A DNA stretch of 64,000 nucleotides from Lepidostoma basale (GCA_022606425.2 JAHDVF020000980.1:558001-622000), one strand, 5' to 3'; positions 9,880 to 19,965 are shown, numbered from the stretch's first letter. The notes: generated by a model not told the origin, from the letters alone. A program made the numbers and translations.

Positions 9880-10075
9880 TATCTTCTTCTTCTTCTTCTT
9901 CTTTTAATAAATCTTACGATCTGTGACACAGAAATCATGTCTCGTCGGATGATGAGATCCAGCTGTCCCTCCATCTCTTAGGCGGTCTTCCAGGTATCAA
10001 AGGGATGGTTTCATTATATTCCTACCAACTTCACACAGATACAAGAACACGTAACGTTACTTTTTGTAGAGAGGG
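9880..10075 (-). mobile_element. RTE-3 3' stub joined to a shared 75-bp segment
   Basis: 9884-9996 is the RTE-3 3' end on the - strand (TTC run, then GATCTGTGACACAGAAATCA). From about 9997 to 10072 the sequence is nearly identical to 28968-29042 (GGATGGTTTCATTATATTCC ... CACGTAACGTTACTTTTTG). That segment is not explained by any element recognised here. Confidence 0.55.
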
Positions 10076-10114
10076 AGTTAAATAAAATTATATATACATC
10101 ATAGATTTTTTTAA

Positions 10115-10951
10115 CGACTACTTGCTGACAACGAGCATGAACTACAAGTCCTGGTGAATTGTATTATGAGGTATGCATGCGAAATGATCTGATGATGAAT
10201 GTTAATAAGTCCAAGGTAATGATTTTTGAAAAGGAAGAAACCACGACAGTCTGCAACATTAGCGTGAATGGTGAAAACTTGGAGCAAGTAGTTGAGTTTG
10301 TGTATTTAGGTAGTATGTTTACAAGAGATGGGAGAGTGGAGAGGGATATTGAAAGAAGGGTTGGGGCAGGCAACAAAGTGAATGGTGCACTTAAAGTTGT
10401 GATCGCAAACAAAAACCTATCCAAAAAAGCTAGAATGGCAGTGCACAATGGTGTTCTTCTGCTGACCCTTATGTATGGAAGCGAAGCATGGAACTGGCAA
10501 AGGAAGGATGAAAGTAGAATAAATGCAGTAGAAATGAGATCTCTTAGACGAATGTGTGGATATTCTGTGTATGATAGAGTGTCGAATGAAAATATAAGAA
10601 GTGAATGCGGTGCGAATGATGGTGTCATGAACAAAACAATGAAAGGATCATTAAGATGGTTTGGACATATGGAAAGAATGAATGAAGAAAGAATGGTAAA
10701 AAAATTATATGTTAATGATGTACATGGTACCAGAAATAGAGGAAGACTAAGGAAAACGTGGCACGATCAAATAAATCAAATATTGAATGTCGGCCATGTG
10801 AGGAGTCAGAGAAATCGACGCGTGCATGACACGATGTATGAATGTTGAGGAAGCGAGAGAAATATGTCAGGAAAGAAAGGTGTGGCAGTCCATTCTTTCT
10901 GCCTACCCCTTCGGGGAGACGGCGTGATGGTTAGTTAGTTAGTTAGTTAGA
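10115..10951 (+). mobile_element. RTE-1 LINE 3' fragment with long open frame
   Basis: The copy starts just after the RT catalytic motif (TTGCTGACAACGAGCATG). It stays open for 229 residues at 10159-10848: VCMRNDLMMNVNKSKVMIF, YLGSMFTRDGRVERD, TLMYGSEAWNW, RRMCGYSVYDRV, GSLRWFGHMERM and RGRLRKTWHDQ. Single-base loss near 10830 shifts the frame before YPFGETA. It ends in five TTAG units at 10929-10951. Confidence 0.88.
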
Positions 10952-11079
10952 TTTTTTTATAAAAACAGGTTGAAAAACAGTATACGTATAATTTTTACAT
11001 TAACCCCTAATTAGGCGCTAGCAAACAGATTCAAACTCTTAACAAAATATATTGTTCAATAGAGCGATACAAAAATATT

Positions 11080-11300
11080 TTCTTCTACTTTTAATAGATC
11101 TGAGGATCTGTGACATAGCAATCGTGTCTCGTCGGATGATGAAATCCAGCTGTCCCTCCATTTCTTAGGCGGTCTTCCAGGTGGGCGGTGTCCGGAGGGG
11201 ATTTCATAAGCGGCTGTATATGCAAGTCTGTCACCATTCATTCGGGCTACATGGTCCCTTCAGTATCTTCTGGATCTACTCCACTGAACGATATCCTTTA
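11080..11300 (-). mobile_element. RTE-3 LINE 3' fragment
   Basis: The - strand encodes ARMNGDRLAYTAAYEIPSGH, RPPGRPPKKWRDSWISSSDE and TRLLCHRSSDL, then an A/T-rich 3' tail with TTCTTCTAC. It shares the preceding AAAATATATTGTTCAATAGAG-type flank with 29045-29100. Confidence 0.75.
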
Positions 11301-11342
11301 TTTCGCATTGGGAAATATAATTTAAAAAATTATGTATTAATG

Positions 11343-12166
11343 TAACTAACTAACTAACTAACCATCACGCCGTCTCCCCGGAGGGGTAGGCAGAAAGAAT
11401 GGAACGCCACACTGTTCTGTCTTTACATACTTCTCTCGCTTCCTCTACATTCATACATCTTGTCATGCACGCACGTCGATTTCTCCGACTCCTCACGTGT
11501 CCGACATTCAATATTTGATTGATTTGATCGTGCCACGTTTTCCTCGGCCTTCCTCTATTTCTAGCTCCGTTCACGCCGTTTACATATACCTTCTTTACCA
11601 TTCTGTCTTCACTCATTCTTTTCATGTGTCCAAACCATCTTAATGACCCTTTCCTTATTTTGTTCATTACACTTTCATTCGCACCACATTCACTTCTTAT
11701 ACTTGCATTTGTCACTCTATCAAATACAGATTTGCCGCACATTCGTCTGAGAGATCTCATTTCTACTGCATTTATTCTACTTTCATCCTTCTTTTGCCAG
11801 TTCCATGCTTCACTTCCATACATAAGGGTCGGCACAAGAACACCATTGTGCACTGCCATCTTGGCTTTTTTGGATAGGCTTTTGTTTGCGATGACAACTT
11901 TAAGTGCACCATTTATTCTGTTGCCTGCCCCAACCCTTCTTTCAATATCCTTCTCCACCCTCCTATCCTTTGTAAACATACTTCCTAAATAAACAAATTC
12001 ATCCACTTGTTCCAGATTTTCACCGTTTACACTAATGTTGCAGACTGTCATGCTTCCTTCTTTTTCGAAAATCATTACCTTAGACTTATTCACATTCATC
12101 ATCAAATCGTATCGCTTGCATACCTCATACATACTAGACACCAGGGCTTGCAGTTCGTGCTCGTAT
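11343..12166 (-). mobile_element. RTE-1 LINE 3' fragment, unbroken 258-residue frame
   Basis: This is the cleanest RTE-1 carboxy end. From 12141 down to 11365 one frame runs from SSMYEVCKRYDLMMNVNKSK through YLGSMFTKDRRVEKDIERR, AKMAVHNGVLVPTLMYGSEA, RRMCGKSVFDRVTNASIRSE, GSLRWFGHMKRM and GRPRKTWHDQINQIL to the stop after YPSGETA. Its 3' end is TTAGTTAGTTAGTTAG on the - strand. The 5' truncation lies a few residues after the RT catalytic motif. Absence of stops suggests a young copy. Confidence 0.9.
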
Positions 12167-12204
12167 TAATGTATAAAAAAATATATAACTTATAAACTGA
12201 AATA

Positions 12205-12480
12205 TAATGATTGCTCATTTTTTATATTGGAAAAACAATGCGTCATTTAAAATTAAGAATAAAAGAGCACATAAGATGTCTCTTTAACAAAAACTTTTCT
12301 GAATTTGCAAACCATCTCATTGAAGAAGATCATTCATTTTGTGTTGATCATTGATCGACATATCTTTTTCAATGAGATGGCTTGCGAATGTTTTGCAAAT
12401 TCAGAAAAGTTATTGTTAGAGAGACATCTTATGGTCAAACATGTTGATCATTGATCAACATATTTAAAGCAAATTCACTA
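12205..12480 (+). mobile_element. Penelope-like GIY-YIG end with inverted duplicate
   Basis: 12216-12350 encodes FYIGKTMRHLKLRIKEHIRC, then NKNFSEFANHLIEEDHSF, typical of the second half of a PLE GIY-YIG domain. From about 12362 to 12433 the same DNA returns inverted (AATGAGATGG ... AAATTCAGAAAAGTT ... GAGACATCTTAT), giving two ~65-bp arms around a ~30-bp spacer. Confidence 0.7.
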
Positions 12481-12499
12481 GATAGCTAAATTTGATAAT

Positions 12500-12705
12500 A
12501 ATCTTATAATATCCTCAACCTCACATACTCGTATATCTCTTATTCTGGTGTTCCTCACGCGATCTCTGTGTCTTGCTTGCTATCGTCCTCAGTGTCTTCA
12601 TTTCGGAAGTCCTCAAAACTTGTTTGGCCCTTAATGTGTCTGCTCTTGCTTCGATGCCATATGTCTTTATTGGTCTTACGCATGCTTTATAAATTATCAT
12701 CTTAC
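12500..12705 (-). mobile_element. RTE-3b LINE fragment
   Basis: The - strand shows a KACVRPIKTYGIEARADT-like start, LRTSEMKTLRTIASKTQRSR-like sequence, and VRNTRIRD ... EVEDIIR. It matches 37570-37915 and 59150-59390. The 3' half is missing. Confidence 0.65.
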
Positions 12706-13320
12706 TCTAATGTGTTTAATTAAATAGCAATAATCGAAGTAAAAGAGATTTTTTAAAATTAAGTGCTGGCTTGTGTACCTTAATAGGTAATGGGAATGTA
12801 GAGTGTAGGGTACAAAAAGAATATTTATGAAATTAAAATATTCTGTAGAAATATTGGTAAATTTTTCACCATGCACAGAAGGGTTAATATGGGGTCAAAT
12901 TTTGGGTTCGTATTGTCCTCTCGGCGTGTAGTACACAAAACTCTAGTCCTCTATTCAGATCCCAGGACGGGCGGCGGATCCGGGAAACGAAAGGTCGTAA
13001 TGCTGGACGAAACAAAAGGGTCAACTCTGTATGACCTTTAATTGTTATGTCGGCCAAAACGGCGTGTAAAAGGTAAAGTTTGCCGCTTATTAACGTTAAT
13101 ATAAGAGAAATTTTCGTTAATGGGCGAAACTTACGCCACCCGAACGAGGTGTCGCGGCTTTCGGGCTCTGTGGTCGCAACAACAAATGTACTAATGTTCG
13201 GTTATAATATTATTATATTTTGCGGGCGAATCCAGAGATGACACTTAAAAATTCGCTTGCCCAATGAATACGTCGTTATCGTTAACAATTAAGAAATTTA
13301 ATATTTCAACCATCGCGACA
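12706..13320. other. Non-repeat stretch with a GC-rich core
   Basis: No element or gene was recognised. 12890-13290 is distinctly richer in CpG and more complex (GGACGGGCGGCGGATCCGGG, GAGGTGTCGCGGCTTTCGGG) than the AT-rich surroundings, and is unique in the window. Confidence 0.4.
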
Positions 13321-13321
13321 T

Positions 13322-14130
13322 TTATTATCCAGGTGTTTATAAAAAGGTGCCTTCGCTCAATATTTTTTTTTGTATACGACAGGTCTTTTGAACCCAATTA
13401 CTGTATACATTTTACATTTACAAAAAATACATGTTAAAATAAAACAATTGTGGTATGTACAAAATATTAGCGATTGTGGTATGTACCTATATGATTCTTA
13501 AAGGACGTATAGGTCATTTGGAGAATGTCCACATCGACTGACACCTCATTCAAGAGCACCATACCCCGGGTCATTATATGCTGCGCCATGACATCTGTCC
13601 TGCTATGCGGTATGCACAACATATCGTGTCTTCTAGCGCGAGCATACCTGTCCGGTGCATTGAGGCCATAACACTCTAAGAGGTATGGGCTATCAAAGAA
13701 GCTACGGAGTATTTCAAATCCTAAGATCATCAATGTACCTTTTCTTCTTGATTCGAGACTGCAGTACTCTGTGTTAAGACCTATTGGCCCCAAACAGTGT
13801 CAAATACCGTTCTCTGGACCATGGCAGGTGAAAAACCAATTAGAATACAAGTCGCTAAACGCAAATGGCAGTGGATCGGTCACACTCTGAGACGGAACCC
13901 AGCCTGCATCGCTTAGAGCGCACTAGACTGGTCCACTAAGGGGGGAACGAGGAAACGCGGCAGACCTACAGCCACCTGGAGAAGAGCCCTGCAGGACGAG
14001 GTTAAGGCAGCAGGCCTCACTTGTAATGATGTTTGGCATCAGGAGTGGGCATCAGGAGTCGGGTGGAGAAGGTTACTTGAGGCCATATGGACCACGGAGG
14101 TGCGACAGGACAAAATGAAGAAGAAGACAT
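13322..14130 (+). mobile_element. RTE-7 LINE 3' fragment split by another LINE end
   Basis: 13331-13370 (CAGGTGTTTATAAAAAGGTG) and 13783-14130 (CCCCAAACAGTGTCAAATAC onward) together match the RTE-7 copy at 8056-8520 on the opposite strand. The second part encodes QVAKRKWQWIGHTLRR, RKRGRPTATWRRALQDEVKA and GWRRLLEAIWTTEV, then an AAGAAGAAG tail. 13371-13780 is foreign. Confidence 0.75.
13371..13780 (-). mobile_element. LINE reverse-transcriptase carboxy end nested in RTE-7
   Basis: The - strand encodes LRSFFDSPYLLECYGLNAPD, RYARARRHDMLCIPHSRTDV and MVLLNEVSVDVDILQMTYTS, then a stop and an AT-rich 3' UTR. The R-YARARRH ... RT ... LLN-pattern is characteristic of the extreme carboxy terminus of jockey-superfamily or related LINE RT proteins. 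The clade was not settled. Confidence 0.6.
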
Positions 14131-14149
14131 TTAATAAAAAATAACTAAC

Positions 14150-14212
14150 CATCATGCCATTTTCCACAAGTGGTAGGCAGAGAGAATGGACTGCCACACT
14201 TACTCAGTCCTG
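14150..14212 (-). mobile_element. RTE-1 3' stub
   Basis: Only the last ~60 bases of RTE-1 in reverse (AACTAACCATCATGCCATTT, GGTAGGCAGAGAGAATGG, GCCACACTTACTCAGTCCTG). It directly abuts the hammerhead-like motif at 14217. Confidence 0.7.
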
Positions 14213-14216
14213 ATAT

Positions 14217-14255
14217 ACACCTGAAGATGGAGGTATATTCCGAAACATGTCGTGT
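14217..14255 (+). ncRNA. Hammerhead-ribozyme-like motif
   Basis: ACAC (14217-14220) and GTGT (14252-14255) can form helix I. The core CTGAAGA (14221-14227) has the tolerated change at position 7. One extra T precedes helix II GGAG/TTCC (14229-14232 with 14238-14241, one G-T pair). GAAA, the CATG palindrome and T-C follow. It has the same layout as 23171-23209. Confidence 0.6.
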
Positions 14256-14469
14256 TTTTTAATTTATTTTTTAAATTATCAGTGGATTAAACAAAGTTAT
14301 TATCAATTTCCTAAATATATAACTTAATTTAATTCAACTAATGAGTTAACTGAGGTGGTACGAAGTTCGCCGGGTCAGCTTGTTTAGTAATAAATAGTGT
14401 GAATAAATTTGTATTGTTCGTGATTTAAACAAAAAACAAACTAACTAACTATTGCTTGCTGAAAGCCCT

Positions 14470-14912
14470 ATTCTTCTTCTTCCTCAGCCAATTCCCGTCC
14501 ACTCCTGGACAAAGGCCTCCTCCATTCGCTTCCATGTCACTCTGTCCTATGCAGACTGTATCCAGGTTATTCCGACGTATCTGTTCAGATCATCCTTCCA
14601 CCGTAGTTGCGGTCGCCCTGCACTTCTCTTTGCCGTCCACGGTCTCCAAGTCAGCAGTCTTCTTGTCCACTTTTCATCTGAGCTTCTGGCTACGTGACCT
14701 ATCCATTGCCATTTTAGAGTCGCCATCCGGTGGATGATGCCAGAGACTTTCGTTTTTTCTCTCACCTTATCGTTTCTGACTCTGTCTCTTAGGCTTATTC
14801 CTAACATGACTCTTTCCGTGGCTCTTTGGGTTACTCGTAGTTTCTCGGCACTTTGTTTGGACAATGTAACAGTTTCAAGACCATAAGTACCAACTGGCAC
14901 TAACCTATCTTC
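14470..14912 (-). mobile_element. RTE-2 LINE 3' fragment
   Basis: The - strand encodes LVPVGTYGLETVTLSKQSAE, KLRVTQRATERVMLGISLRD, RVRNDKVREKTKVSGIIHRM, LKWQWIGHVARSSDEKW and RSAGRPQLRWKDDLNRYVG. The 3' end has a TTCTTCTTCCTC run (14470-14485). Related copies are at 20400-21200, 31040-31370 and 50926-51650. Confidence 0.85.
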
Positions 14913-14929
14913 TAACTTACTAACTAACC

Positions 14930-15822
14930 ATCATGAAATTCATCAGAAATGTTATTTTCTGTTATTTCCTGACATACTCTGTGTTAATCGCTGACAGTAA
15001 AGAAAATTTGCAAGCCTTAGTGTCAAGAATGTATGAGGCATGCAAAAAGAGTGACTTGGTGATGAATGTGTCTAAATCTAAAGTGATGGTTTTCGAGAAA
15101 GAAGAATGTATGACGATTTGTGATATAAGTGCGATGGGCGAAAAATTGGAGCAAGTTACTGAATTTACGTATCTGGGAAGCATGTTTACAAGGGACGGAA
15201 AAATGGAGAAAGACATCGAAAGGAGGGTTGGTGCTGGGAATAAAATAAATGGCGCACTCAAAGTCATTACTGCAAATAGAAATATATACACAGAAGCAAA
15301 GATGGCAGTACACAATGGAGTTCTAGTGCCAACCATCATGTATGGAAGTGAAGCTTGGAGCTGGCAAAAGAAGAATGAAAGCAGGATAAACGCCGTAGAA
15401 ATGAGATCACTAAGAAGAATGTGCGGGAAAACGTTGTATGATAGAATACCGAACGATGAAATAAGAAAGAAATGTAAGGCAGATGACTGCATCATGAATA
15501 AAATTAAAAAAGGATCCCTGAGATGGTTCGGACATATGGAACGAATGGATGAGAGTAGAATGGTTAAAAAGTTGTACACAAGCAGCGTGAGTGGTAAAAG
15601 AAGCCGAGGACGACCGAGGAAAACATGGCATGACCAAATTAATCAATTACTAAAAGGCGGCCACATTCGAAGTCGGAACAATCGACGTGCGTGCATGGTA
15701 AGATGTATGGATGTAAAGGAAGCTCGATAGGTATGCCAGGACAGGCCAGTGTAGCGATCCATCCTCTCTGCCTACCCCTCCGGGGAAACGGCGTGATGGT
15801 TAGTTTAGTTAGTTTAGTTTTA
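14930..15822 (+). mobile_element. RTE-1 LINE 3' fragment, best SSVSGK sub-lineage copy
   Basis: Open from 14933 to 15730 (265 residues). It starts at the RT motif remnant TYSVLIADSKENLQALVSRM, then VMNVSKSKVMVFEKEE, YLGSMFTRDGKMEKDIERR, TIMYGSEAWSWQKKNE, RRMCGKTLYDRIPNDEIRKK, GSLRWFGHMERM, SSVSGKRSRGRPRKTWHDQ and GGHIRSRNNRRACM. A TAG ends the frame just before the usual VCQD. It ends with TTAGTTTAGTTAGTTTAG variant repeats at 15801-15822. A short reversed RTE-1 stub (ACTCGCGTCGATTTCTCTGA) follows at 15843-15900. Confidence 0.88.
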
Positions 15823-16000
15823 CCATACTTCTACGTCTATACTACTCGCGTCGATTTCTCTGACTCCTCACGCGGTCGACATTAATTATTTGATTTATTT
15901 CTAGATCTGGACAAAAACAAATACATTGAATTAATATTTGTGAAATGTATACTTATATCTGTATACGAATCCTGGATTTTCACCTGTGGGTGGTTAATTT

Positions 16001-16482
16001 AAATTTTTAATTGTATCTCAATAGAGACGAAGAAACAAACTGGAAACTGAATATGGATGATCAAGGTGTTTACAGGACTTATGACCTGTCATTGGTTGGG
16101 TTAAGCGCACGCTTTATGTAATTACAACATTCCCCATTCCACCATTGTTATGATCATGTATGATACATTTTTGGAAGTTGTATATATACTCCAAAATCCA
16201 TACATATCTTCACGTGGCAGTTCCAGTTAGCCATCTATGTAGATTTGATTGTACTACTGGAACTGCCACGTGAAGATATGTATGGATTTTGGAGTATATA
16301 TACAACTTCCAAAAATGTATCATACATGATCATAACAATGGTGGAATGGGGAATGTTGTAATTACATAAAGCGTGCGCTTAACCCAACCAATGACAGGTC
16401 ATAAGTCCTGTAAACACCTTGATCATCCATATTCAGTTTCCAGTTTGTTTCTTCGTCTCTATTGAGATACAATTAAAAATTT
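16001..16482. repeat. Family A perfect inverted repeat, 226-bp arms
   Basis: Bases 16001-16226 are the reverse complement of 16257-16482, with a 30-base spacer (16227-16256); no mismatch was found by eye. Each arm runs from AAATTTTTAATTGTATCTC at the outer edge through CTGGAAACTGAATATGG, the GGTTGGGTTAAGCGCACGC block and ACATTCCCCATTCC to CACGTGGCAGTTCCAG at the centre. The preceding 15930-16000 carries family A flank (GTATACTTATATCTGTATAC). No coding frame is present. Confidence 0.9.
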
Positions 16483-17140
16483 ACATTGAATTAATATTAA
16501 GACTCTAAAGGTGATAAGTATCTAAATTGTGTAACAATATTTCACCTACTTATCTAGTGATATATCGATACACGCCCAAGATAAAGTGTATATACAATAG
16601 GATATAGAACTAGTTAAAGGTTGCGGAAACAAAATAAACACAAACAAAACACAATCCTCCAATCGATGAGCGTGTAAATAGGCGAAAAAAAGGAAGGAAG
16701 AATCCCTACGCTTAAAGGGCGGGGAAATACACCGCGGAGGGCTCAGTAACAAAAGGGAAATCCAAACATCCCGAAAACTAGGGGATGTTTTCATTATTCA
16801 GACTACCACGTCGGATGGTATGAATGATTTGAATGGAGATGTTTTCCGGTTGTACCAAATTTGAATTTACATGATATTTACTACAAATGTTACTTTTTCT
16901 CCAAGTGGCAATCTACAATAAATCTGTGTGTTCCAAAGTTTTTTAATGGCGGACTCCAAGATATTTGATTCGTTGTATAAACAAATCTTTGTTCATGTTT
17001 TGTTCCTTCTTCTTCGGAGAGCCAATGTGCTAATTAGTTAAATATTTGCGTGTAATCTTATTTTTTATGTTATGCCGTACCTTCAGGTTATTTTCCGAGA
17101 AACGTGCAAAAAAAGCAGTTTTTTTATTAATGAAATTTAA
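16483..17140. other. Non-repeat spacer
   Basis: AT-rich, with no recognised element or gene. 16660-16800 is more mixed in composition (CGCTTAAAGGGCGGGG) but shows no coding signature. Confidence 0.35.
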
Positions 17141-17146
17141 AACTAA

Positions 17147-17330
17147 CTAACTAACCATCACGCCGTCTCCCCCGAAACGGTAGGCAGAAAGAATGGGCTG
17201 CCACACTTTAATCGATGCGGCACTCCATCATTCTTTTTTCGCCATCCCGAGAGACGCGGTGTGATGGGTTGCGAACCTCATCGCCACCAACAGGCATCTC
17301 CCGCGCACACTTCGATTTTTCAATGATTGC
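17147..17330 (-). mobile_element. Family B non-autonomous repeat, 3' portion
   Basis: On the - strand family B sequence (GATGAGGTTCGCAACCCATC, ACACCGCGTCTCTCGG) runs into an RTE-1-like terminus (GCAGCCCATTCTTTCTGCC) and ends in TTAGTTAGTTAG. See 46245-46900 for the fullest copy. Confidence 0.75.
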
Positions 17331-18010
17331 ATTGAATTGATTGGAAAAATTTAATATTTTTTAGATATTACTTCAATTTACAACAATTGGATTCAAAGGA
17401 GATAAGATATATTTTCTAAAGAAAACTTGAAAAATATCAACAATTATTCACATTTGAAAAAAATATGAACAACTGAAACTTTATTCAAGGAAAGAACACA
17501 CTGGAGTCTTTATCACTCTCTGAATATTATAGTAGCGAGTGTGCGACGTAAATAGTTGTGTGGCGCTTCACTTACTTTTCGAACGATAAAATCAGACTAA
17601 TGATTGTCTTTCTCACTCTCGCGCTTACATTTATATTTAGCAAGAGTGAGCGAGACAGTCACGTACGTGTGATTTATCTCCAATTCTGTGTAGAATAAAA
17701 TTAATAATATGATAAGCAAAGTGTACTAGCTAAACAACATTCGTAAGGGAAGGTTAGAGCCACCATTTAATTTAATTTTATATTAATTTTATTATTTTAA
17801 ATTACGTAACTTCAAATACTTGGCCGCACACTTTGCCTGCCCCTTGTAAAACTATCATATTTATGAAGACTTGTACTCAAGTTTTGTTGGCACACGCGCG
17901 TATCCCTAGCAGTTTGTACATTTTAGGTACATTACTTTTTCTCAAGCGCGTACGTGATACGGGATAGTGCAGAATGGTACAGTCAAAGTGAACGTATCAC
18001 GTACGTTCAA
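17331..18010. other. Non-repeat spacer
   Basis: No gene was recognised. 17570-17670 contains partly complementary CTCACTCTCGCGC and AAGAGTGAGCGAGACAG. 17890-18005 has two GTATCACGTACG-like stretches. Both are of unknown meaning. Confidence 0.35.
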
Positions 18011-18019
18011 ATATGTAGG

Positions 18020-18655
18020 GTGGTTAATGACATGAATTTGTGTATTAAGGTAGCATGTTCACAGCGGGTGGCCGAACGGATAGTGACGTCGAAAGAAGTG
18101 TTGGTGCGGGTAACAAAGGAATGGAGCTTTTAAAATAGTTATTGGAAACAAGAATTTATAAATGAAATCCAAAACGGGCTTTCACAGTGGAGTTTTGGTC
18201 CCAACCTTTATATATGGAAGCGAAGTATGGTAAAGACAGAAGAAAGATGAGAGCAGAATAAATACGGTAGAGATGAAATCCCTAAGACTGTATGTTAGAA
18301 TAATGTACACAATTCTCAAATCCTAATATAAGAAAGGAATGTAGAGCGGAACAAGGTATTATGTACAAAATTATAAAATGATCGCTGCATTAGTTCGGAC
18401 ACATGGAGCGCATAGATGGAGAAAGAATGGTTAAAAAAGTATACGTTAACGATGTAAATGTAGTACGGAGTCGAGGTAGATCGAGGAAAACATGGCATGA
18501 CCAAATTAATAAAATTTTAAAGGTCGGCCATGTTAGAAGTTGAAAGAATCGACATGGCGTGTATGACCCATTGTATGAAGCTAGAGAGGTTGTCAGGATA
18601 GTATGTCGGTCCATTCTATCTGCCTACCGCTGCGCAGAAACAGCGAGATAGTTTG
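18020..18655 (+). mobile_element. RTE-1 LINE fragment, YPCGETA sub-lineage
   Basis: Degenerate: YLGSMFTAGGRTDSDVERS-like, VPTFIYGSEVW, FGHMERIDGERMVKKVYVND, RGRSRKTWHDQ and KVGHVRS. It ends CTGCGCAGAAACAGCGAGATAGTTTGTTG, so the tail is TTTG/TTG and not TTAG. Many frameshifts. Confidence 0.75.
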
Positions 18656-18775
18656 TTGTATGTGACATTAAAACATAAATTAAAATTAAATCAGTAATTA
18701 AAATTTTCATCGTTAGCCTAATGACATAGGTTTAAAACCTTCGAATCTAGTCGAGAAATTTATAAGACCGCTAGA

Positions 18776-19030
18776 GGATTATTATTATTATTATTTTGTT
18801 GAATCGCTCTTTACATCATTACAGCGTAAGCCAAATTGATGTAAAGGGTATAGCTATATCATAGTGATTCTCGTGATATGTGATAGGTAGCTGATCTATC
18901 ACCATTTAATTGTCACATGAATTCTTCTCCAGATCAAAGACATTGTGACAATCACATCAATCGCCGGTAATCGAACCCGGGACTTTCAGTATGGTAGTCA
19001 AAATACTTACCACTCGGCCAAGAATGTCGT
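18776..19030 (-). mobile_element. tRNA-derived SINE family S1, copy 1
   Basis: On the - strand a pol III A box TGGCCGAGTGG (19020-19010) and B box GGTTCGATTAC (18977-18967) are 32 bases apart, as in a tRNA. The body (GATTGTCACAATGTCTTTGA, TGTGATAGATCAGC) leads to an AAT-repeat tail at about 18779-18793. 19031-19095 is an RTE-3 3' stub on the + strand. Confidence 0.8.
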
Positions 19031-19104
19031 CTGGAGGGACACTGGTCGTTATCATCCCAGGAGACATGATTTCCGTGCCACAGATAGGAGAATAAGAAGA
19101 AGAT

Positions 19105-19725
19105 AGTATAACTAACTAACTAACCATCACGCCGTCTCTCCGAAGGGGTAGGCAGAAAGAATGGCCGGCCACACTTTTCTTTCCTTACATATTTCTCTCG
19201 TGTCATGCAAGCGCGTCGATTTCTCTGACTCCTCACATGGCCGACATTCAATATTTGATTTATTTGATCGTGCCACGTTTCCTCGGTCTTCCTCTATTTC
19301 TGGTTCCATTTACATTATTAACATATAATTTTTTTACCATTCTTTCTTCATTCATTCTTTCAATATGTCCAAACCATCTTAATTATCCTTTCATTATTTT
19401 GTTCATAGCACCATCATTCGCACCGCATTCACTTTTTATATTTTCATTGGACACTCTATCATACACAACACTATCTACACATTCGTCTAAGAGATCTCAT
19501 TTCTACTGCATTTATTCTACTTTCATCCTTCTTTTGCCAGTTCCATGCTTCGCTTCCATACATAAGGGTCGGTAGAAGAACACCATTGTGCACTGCCATT
19601 CTAGCTTTTCTGGATAGGTTTTTGTTTTTCGATGACAACTTTAAGTGCACCATTCACTTTGTTGCCTTCCCAAACCCTTCTTTTAATATCCCTCTCCACT
19701 CGCCCATCTCTTGTAAACATACATA
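19105..19725 (-). mobile_element. RTE-1 LINE 3' fragment in furin upstream sequence
   Basis: The - strand encodes ARMAVHNGVLLPTLMYGSEA, INAVEMRSLRRMC and RWFGHIERMNEERM, then the YPFGETA end and TTAGTTAGTTAG. There are small deletions at CDSVVYDRVSN and GRPRxT. It stops ~55 bases before the furin exon acceptor. Confidence 0.8.
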
Positions 19726-19779
19726 AGAAAGTATATGTTTATAGTATTCACTAAAACAAATTGTTTATTTTTATTTCAG

Positions 19780-19965
19780 GTGCATTGGTTCGAGCAGCAG
19801 CACGAGAAGCGGCGTCCTAAGCGTGACTTTGCGCAAGCGCCAGCTGGTCGACCTGCGCGCGCAGGCTACCCGCTGTGGAACCGCTCGCCTGCGCCCCAGC
19901 GTTATAGGTCGCTCTCGGCGGCAAGCATCTTCCCCGATCCGTTGTTCAAGGAGCAATGGTACCTG
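19780..19965 (+). CDS. Fur2: Furin-like proprotein convertase, prodomain-end exon
   Basis: A 62-codon internal exon in phase 0 at both ends, bounded by TTATTTCAG and GTGAGT. It encodes the end of the inhibitory prodomain (VHWFEQQHEKR), the dibasic autoprocessing site RRPKR followed by DF (cleavage after residue 15), a ~32-residue arginine- and proline-rich linker, and the start of the mature enzyme, DPLFKEQWYL. Furin-family subtilases cleave secretory proteins after R-x-K/R-R in the trans-Golgi network and free their own catalytic domain at such a site. The next exon (34449) continues in frame with [24 protein letters not shown] is closest, from memory, to insect Furin 2; Furin 1 or another paralogue is not excluded. 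The earlier prodomain and signal exons were not found in the first 19.7 kb, so the gene enters from outside or has short exons missed here. Confidence 0.85.

Noticed and set aside
10929..10951. TTAG repeats as telomeric DNA
   Set aside because: The insect telomere unit is TTAGG. These are short four-base repeats directly after the RTE-1 coding end, as expected for RTE 3' tails.
13467..13793. A host gene of 108 residues
   Set aside because: The R-YARARRH ... LLNE pattern is a LINE RT carboxy end, and it is nested within RTE-7.
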